A DNA stretch of 6,633 bases from an uncultured Collinsella sp. Lineage in GTDB: Bacteria; Actinomycetota; Coriobacteriia; Coriobacteriales; Coriobacteriaceae. The stretch is from positions 1 to 6,633 of the forward strand of contig CABRFW010000094.1 of NCBI GenBank assembly GCA_902470265.1. Direction: 5' to 3'. How positions within the stretch are numbered: the stretch's first letter is position 1; the number at the start of each line of letters is the position of its first letter. The position numbers and the translations under genes are program-made. A model generated the notes under the pieces. The model searched no databases, was not told where the DNA came from, and saw nothing but the letters and a program-made list of their open reading frames with translations. Positions 6,445 through 6,633 of this stretch are shown in pieces.

Positions 6445-6485
6445 CGGCCGGATTTGAACGGGCTTGAGCAGAGGATACGCGGTTT

Positions 6486-6533
6486 GGTAAACGTGCTAAA
6501 ACTGGCGGTAAACGGTAGGTAAAGTTGGTTACC
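6486..6533 (+). repeat. Phased GGTAAA direct repeats upstream of ppdK
   Basis: On the plus strand GGTAAAC occurs at 6486-6492 and 6507-6513, GGTAAAG at 6518-6524, and the related GGTTACC at 6527-6533. Starts are 21, 11 and 9 bp apart, close to whole turns of the helix, so the copies face nearly the same side of the DNA. Relative to the candidate ppdK start they lie at roughly -57 to -98, a position typical of activator sites. The repeats are direct observation; the role is inference. Confidence 0.5.
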
Positions 6534-6549
6534 TTATGAAGATACCAAC
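6524..6549. promoter_or_regulatory. Operator-like dyad
   Basis: GTTGGT (6524-6529) and ACCAAC (6544-6549) form a perfect 6-bp inverted repeat around a centre containing CTT-ATG-AAG (6533-6541 region). The dyad overlaps the last GGTTACC element and sits between ppdK and the putative rightward gene, where a regulator could control either side. There is no T tract, so it is not a terminator. Confidence 0.35.
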
Positions 6550-6574
6550 ACAATAAAAAAGCAGGTCAGATGCG

Positions 6575-6633
6575 ATGTTTTTGCTAAATCGCTTTATCAA
6601 AATGCTACTAATATTAGGCGCGGCGGGTGGCTC
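6575..6633 (+). CDS. Possible start of a divergent gene, cut by window edge (unrecognised)
   Basis: From the ATG at 6575 the plus-strand frame is open to the window edge. It encodes MFLLNRFIKMLLILGAAGG and then a probable Ser: a short basic-hydrophobic segment like a signal peptide or first membrane helix. The upstream AGGT is a poor and rather distant Shine-Dalgarno. Base composition turns GC-rich at the very end, as expected on entering a gene. The minus strand is also open here (from the edge to a TAA at 6531-6529, 34 codons), so this could instead be the tail of a gene upstream of ppdK, or non-coding. Product unknown. Confidence 0.25.
   Translation, partial: MFLLNRFIKMLLILGAAGG

Noticed and set aside
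1..6633. CRISPR array, tRNA/rRNA, insertion sequence or defence system
   Set aside because: No regular repeat-spacer pattern, cloverleaf sequence, transposase frame or terminal inverted repeats were found; all coding space is housekeeping genes.

Overview
This window looks like a chromosomal segment of a GC-rich actinobacterium. The protein sequences and the compact rplS-rnhB-yraN-comM order fit class Coriobacteriia (Collinsella-like). That placement is inferred from sequence character and gene order, not from a database match. Every well-supported gene lies on the minus strand, so transcription runs from high to low coordinates.

Layout in the direction of transcription: (i) 6633-6364 is an AT-richer, mostly non-coding stretch. 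It holds phased GGTAAA-type direct repeats, an operator-like dyad, a candidate -10 for ppdK, and at the extreme edge a possible start of a divergent plus-strand gene. (ii) 6363-3613 is a complete pyruvate, phosphate dikinase gene (ppdK, GTG start), followed by a UUCG-loop hairpin. (iii) 3612-3403 is an intergenic region with the rplS promoter and a structured rplS leader. (iv) 3402-3061 is rplS (ribosomal protein L19), followed by a textbook UUCG-loop terminator. (v) 2967-2179 is rnhB (RNase HII), followed by a long, strong terminator hairpin with a six-T tract. (vi) 1989-1504 is yraN (UPF0102 nuclease-fold protein). (vii) 1504-1 is comM (YifB-type AAA+ protein), coupled to yraN by a TGATG overlap and cut by the window edge only a few codons before its expected end.

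Functionally, ppdK is a stand-alone central-carbon gene (pyruvate/PEP interconversion). The rplS-rnhB-yraN-comM block is the widely conserved housekeeping group that joins a ribosomal protein to DNA-maintenance and DNA-uptake functions. dprA would be expected just beyond position 1. The block is not one simple operon, because two convincing intrinsic terminators split it into rplS / rnhB / yraN-comM.

I see no mobile element, CRISPR array, tRNA, rRNA, defence system or novel multi-gene system. The most interesting leads are regulatory: the repeat cluster upstream of ppdK, the hairpin leader of rplS, and the terminators placed inside the conserved cluster. Two smaller protein oddities are an N-terminal extension on YraN and an acidic linker in ComM.
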